Shown here piece after piece: positions 61,747 through 64,000 of a stretch of 64,000 nt of DNA. Source of the stretch: Actinopolymorpha pittospori (GTDB lineage: Bacteria > Actinomycetota > Actinomycetes > Propionibacteriales > Actinopolymorphaceae); assembly GCF_014873875.1 (NCBI RefSeq), contig NZ_JADBEM010000001.1, positions 3,162,001-3,226,000 on the forward strand, written 5' to 3'. Under the pieces are notes generated by a model. It worked only from the letters and a program-made list of their open reading frames with translations, was not told the DNA's origin and did not search any database. How positions within the stretch are numbered: position 1 is the stretch's first letter; the number at the start of each line of letters is the position of its first letter. The position numbers and the translations under genes were made by a program.

Positions 61747-62841
61747 ATGTCTCGACCCGTGCCCTCTGTGCGGCCGATCGCCGTGACCGCCGACGATCGA
61801 CTGCTCGACGACCTGATCCGGCTCGCCGCGGCCTCAGGTGTCTCCCTCGACGTCGCGCCCGACGCCGGCATGGCCCGGCGTGCCTGGACGAGCGCGCCCC
61901 TCGTCCTCCTCGGCGCCGACCTGGTGGGCGACCTGGCCCGGGCATCGCCACCCCGGCGCCACGACGTGCTCGTCGTCGGCCACGCCGTCGACCAGCGGAG
62001 TCTGTGGGAGGGAGCGGTCGAGGTGGGTGCCGAGCAGGTGCTCCAACTACCCGAGGCCGAGCAGGCACTCGTCCATCGGATCGCCGACGCGGTGGAGGGC
62101 GCCGGTCGGGAGGCGGTCACCGTCTGCGTGCTCGGCGGACGGGGCGGTGCGGGCGCGTCGACGCTGGCGGCGGCGCTGGCGGTCACGGCGGCGCGGCAGG
62201 GACGCGGGAGTCTCCTCGTCGACGGCGATCCGCTCGGTGGAGGCATCGAGTTGGTGCTCGGTGGCGAGGACTGCGTCGGCATGCGCTGGCCCGAACTGGT
62301 CGCTACGGAGGGCCGGGTGAGCGCGGGCGCGCTGCGTTCGGCGCTGCCGCGGGTCGAGGAACTCGTCGTGCTGTCCTGGGACCGAGGTGACCTGCTCACG
62401 ATTCCACGAGCCGCGATGCGCGCCGTGTTGGGTGCGGCCGGACGCGGTGGCGACCTCGTCGTCGTCGACCTGCCGCGACATGTCGACGAGGCGACCGAGG
62501 AGGCGCTCGCGCTCTGCACCACCGCGCTGATGGTCGTGCCGGCGGAGGTTCGAGCGGTGGCCGCGGCCTCCAGGGTCCGCTCCGCGGTGACGGCCATCGC
62601 CTCCGACCTACGGGTGGTCGTCCGCGGCCCGTCGCCGGCCGGGTTGGACGGCCGGGTCGTCGCCGCCGCGCTGGAGTTGCCGTTGGCCGGAGAGCTCGAC
62701 CCCGAGCCTCGCCTCGACGTGATGCTCGAGCGCGGGGAGGCACCCGCCCGCCGCGGCAAGGGGCCACTCGCGACGTTGTGCCTGGACCTCCTGGGCCAAC
62801 TCGGTGTGGTCGCCGCCCGCGAGAGCGGCACCGCGGCATGA
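61747..62841 (+). CDS. ssd: Septum site-determining protein Ssd (MinD/CpaE-like)
   Basis: A 364-residue MinD/ParA-like protein. The N-terminal receiver-like part (about 1-115) precedes a P-loop domain whose Walker A is VLGGRGGAGASTLAAAL near 133-149. The lysines of KGGxGKS/T are Arg and Ala. LVDGDPLGGGIELVL and DLVVVDLPR follow. The missing lysine fits the Ssd group (Rv3660c), which inhibits septum formation, and CpaE partners of Tad pili. It is translationally coupled (ATGA) to the CpaF-type ATPase, so a role in Tad pilus placement is likely. Confidence 0.87.
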   Translation: MSRPVPSVRPIAVTADDRLLDDLIRLAAASGVSLDVAPDAGMARRAWTSAPLVLLGADLVGDLARASPPRRHDVLVVGHAVDQRSLWEGAVEVGAEQVLQLPEAEQALVHRIADAVEGAGREAVTVCVLGGRGGAGASTLAAALAVTAARQGRGSLLVDGDPLGGGIELVLGGEDCVGMRWPELVATEGRVSAGALRSALPRVEELVVLSWDRGDLLTIPRAAMRAVLGAAGRGGDLVVVDLPRHVDEATEEALALCTTALMVVPAEVRAVAAASRVRSAVTAIASDLRVVVRGPSPAGLDGRVVAAALELPLAGELDPEPRLDVMLERGEAPARRGKGPLATLCLDLLGQLGVVAARESGTAA

Positions 62842-64000
62842 GCGCGTCGGTGCCGGTCGACCAGGCGCTGCTCGAACGGGTGCGAGCCGTCCTGGCCCAG
62901 GAGACGGCCGAGCCGACGCCGGCGCGGGTGGCGGCCGCGCTGCGCTCGGAGGGACGCCTGCTCGGTGACGCCGCCGTGTTGAGCGTGGTCGAGGCGTTGC
63001 GCCGGGAGCTTTCGGGCGCCGGTCCGCTCGAACCGCTGCTGGCCGAGCCCGGGGTCACCGACGTTCTGGTCCAGGGCCCTGGCCAGGTGTGGATCGACCG
63101 AGGTGGTGGCCTCGAGCTCACTGGAGTCGGGTTCGAGGACGATGCTGCCGTACGCCGACTCGCACAGCGGCTGGCCGGATCGGCCGGGCGTCGGCTCGAC
63201 GACGCCACGCCGTTCGTCGATGCCCGGCTGCCTGACGGAACCCGCTTCCACGCGGTGCTCGCTCCGGTGTCGGCCCGGGGCACCTGCATCTCCCTGCGGG
63301 TGCCCCGCCGGCGAGCCTTCACCGTCGACGAACTCGTCGCCGAGGGGACGGTGCCATCGGAGGGCGCCCGGCTGCTGCGCCTCCTCGTCAAGGCGCGGTT
63401 GGCGTTCCTGGTCTCCGGCGGCACCGGTGTGGGCAAGACGACTCTGCTCGCGGCGTTGCTCTCGTTGGTGCCACCGGCCGAACGTCTCGTTCTCGTGGAG
63501 GACTCCGGTGAGCTCGCACCGACCCATCCACACGTCGTGCAACTGGAGGCTCGGCCGCCCAACCTCGAGGGTGCCGGTGAGATCACCCTGCGGACCCTCG
63601 TTCGCCAGGCGCTGCGGATGCGCCCGGACCGGCTCGTGGTCGGTGAGGTGCGAGGTGCCGAGATCGTCGACCTGCTGGCCGCTCTCAACACCGGCCACGA
63701 AGGTGGCTGCGGCACGTTGCACGCCAACTCCGCCGCCGAGGTGCCGGCCCGGGTCGAGGCCCTGGGCGTGGCCGCGGGCCTGGACCGGGCCGCGGTGCAC
63801 AGCCAGCTCGCGGCCGCGGTCGACGTCGACGTCCACCTCGTGCGGGGCCGCGACGGGCGCCGTCGGGTCGGCGAGGTCTGCGTGTTCGACCGGACCATCG
63901 ACGGCATGGTCGCGGCGGTGCCGGCGGTCGAGTTCGGCGCGGACGGCGACATCGCGGTCGACGCGGGGATGCCGAGACTGCGGGCGCTGCTGGCCCGCGG
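62838..64000 (+). CDS. CpaF/TadA-type secretion ATPase (truncated by window end)
   Basis: The first 387 codons are in the window and no stop is reached. An N-terminal domain contains GAGPLEPLLAEPGVTDVLVQ. The ATPase core has Walker A VSGGTGVGKTTLLAAL near residue 193-208, an Asp box LVLVEDSGELAP, Walker B RPDRLVVGEVRGAE and His-box GCGTLHANS. It powers assembly of Tad/Flp pili or type II secretion at the inner membrane. ATG 62838 overlaps the ssd stop. Corresponds to Rv3659c; tadB/tadC genes are expected beyond the window. Confidence 0.92.
   Translation, partial: MSASVPVDQALLERVRAVLAQETAEPTPARVAAALRSEGRLLGDAAVLSVVEALRRELSGAGPLEPLLAEPGVTDVLVQGPGQVWIDRGGGLELTGVGFEDDAAVRRLAQRLAGSAGRRLDDATPFVDARLPDGTRFHAVLAPVSARGTCISLRVPRRRAFTVDELVAEGTVPSEGARLLRLLVKARLAFLVSGGTGVGKTTLLAALLSLVPPAERLVLVEDSGELAPTHPHVVQLEARPPNLEGAGEITLRTLVRQALRMRPDRLVVGEVRGAEIVDLLAALNTGHEGGCGTLHANSAAEVPARVEALGVAAGLDRAAVHSQLAAAVDVDVHLVRGRDGRRRVGEVCVFDRTIDGMVAAVPAVEFGADGDIAVDAGMPRLRALLAR

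Overview
The window is high-GC chromosomal DNA from an actinomycete. Supporting signs are GTG starts, four-base start/stop overlaps, a WhiB protein, twin-arginine and lipobox signals, a pSAM2-type integrative element and a 6C RNA. Gene order from about 30.9 to 64 kb parallels the Mycobacterium tuberculosis block from ponA2 (Rv3682) down to Rv3659c, and the same block is known in Streptomyces (wblA, crp, nth). The genus cannot be fixed from sequence alone; a filamentous or Propionibacteriales-like actinomycete is a guess.

Layout. 0-10 kb is a mixed accessory region: the tail of folP, two methyltransferases, a haloacid dehalogenase-like protein, a GNAT enzyme, an SDR with an altered active site, an Escherichia coli-type UDP-glucose dehydrogenase, a YCII protein, an S51 peptidase, a lipoprotein phosphoesterase and a decayed IS110 transposase. 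10.0-28.75 kb is an actinomycete integrative and conjugative element (AICE) inserted in the 3' end of tRNA-Pro(CGG). It has 44-bp direct repeats at its ends. Its backbone, from right to left, is int, xis, a rolling-circle rep, four small genes, an FtsK/TraSA-type translocase, a membrane protein, a SCO3933-type regulator, a GntR (KorSA-like) repressor and two Nudix proteins (Pif-like). Its cargo is a minus-strand type III restriction-modification operon (mod-res) followed by a protein with a HEPN-like R-x6-H motif and a single-pass membrane protein. The left end carries small secreted or membrane proteins.

28.8-64 kb is conserved core: GNAT, metallophosphoesterase, GatB/YqeY, a PonA2-type penicillin-binding protein, WhiB, paired ArsA-like ATPases, DUF4177, RidA, Nudix, MBL hydrolase, Crp, Nth, a TlpA-type lipoprotein, CoA-type Nudix, the MarP serine protease, an EphE-like hydrolase lacking its nucleophile, a holin-X-like protein, NhaA and a SpoU methyltransferase. 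It continues with a DivIVA-like coiled coil, MOSC, a Tat-exported flavin amine oxidase, a quinone oxidoreductase, the acs-DUF485-actP acetate group, Nudix, a methyltransferase, a 39-residue TTA-containing small gene, a HAD-IB hydrolase, a 6C RNA, ssd and a truncated CpaF/TadA ATPase.

The most interesting parts are the type III RM operon with its coupled extra genes, the paired arm-type repeats just inside both ends of the AICE, the 6C RNA, and several enzymes with substituted catalytic residues.
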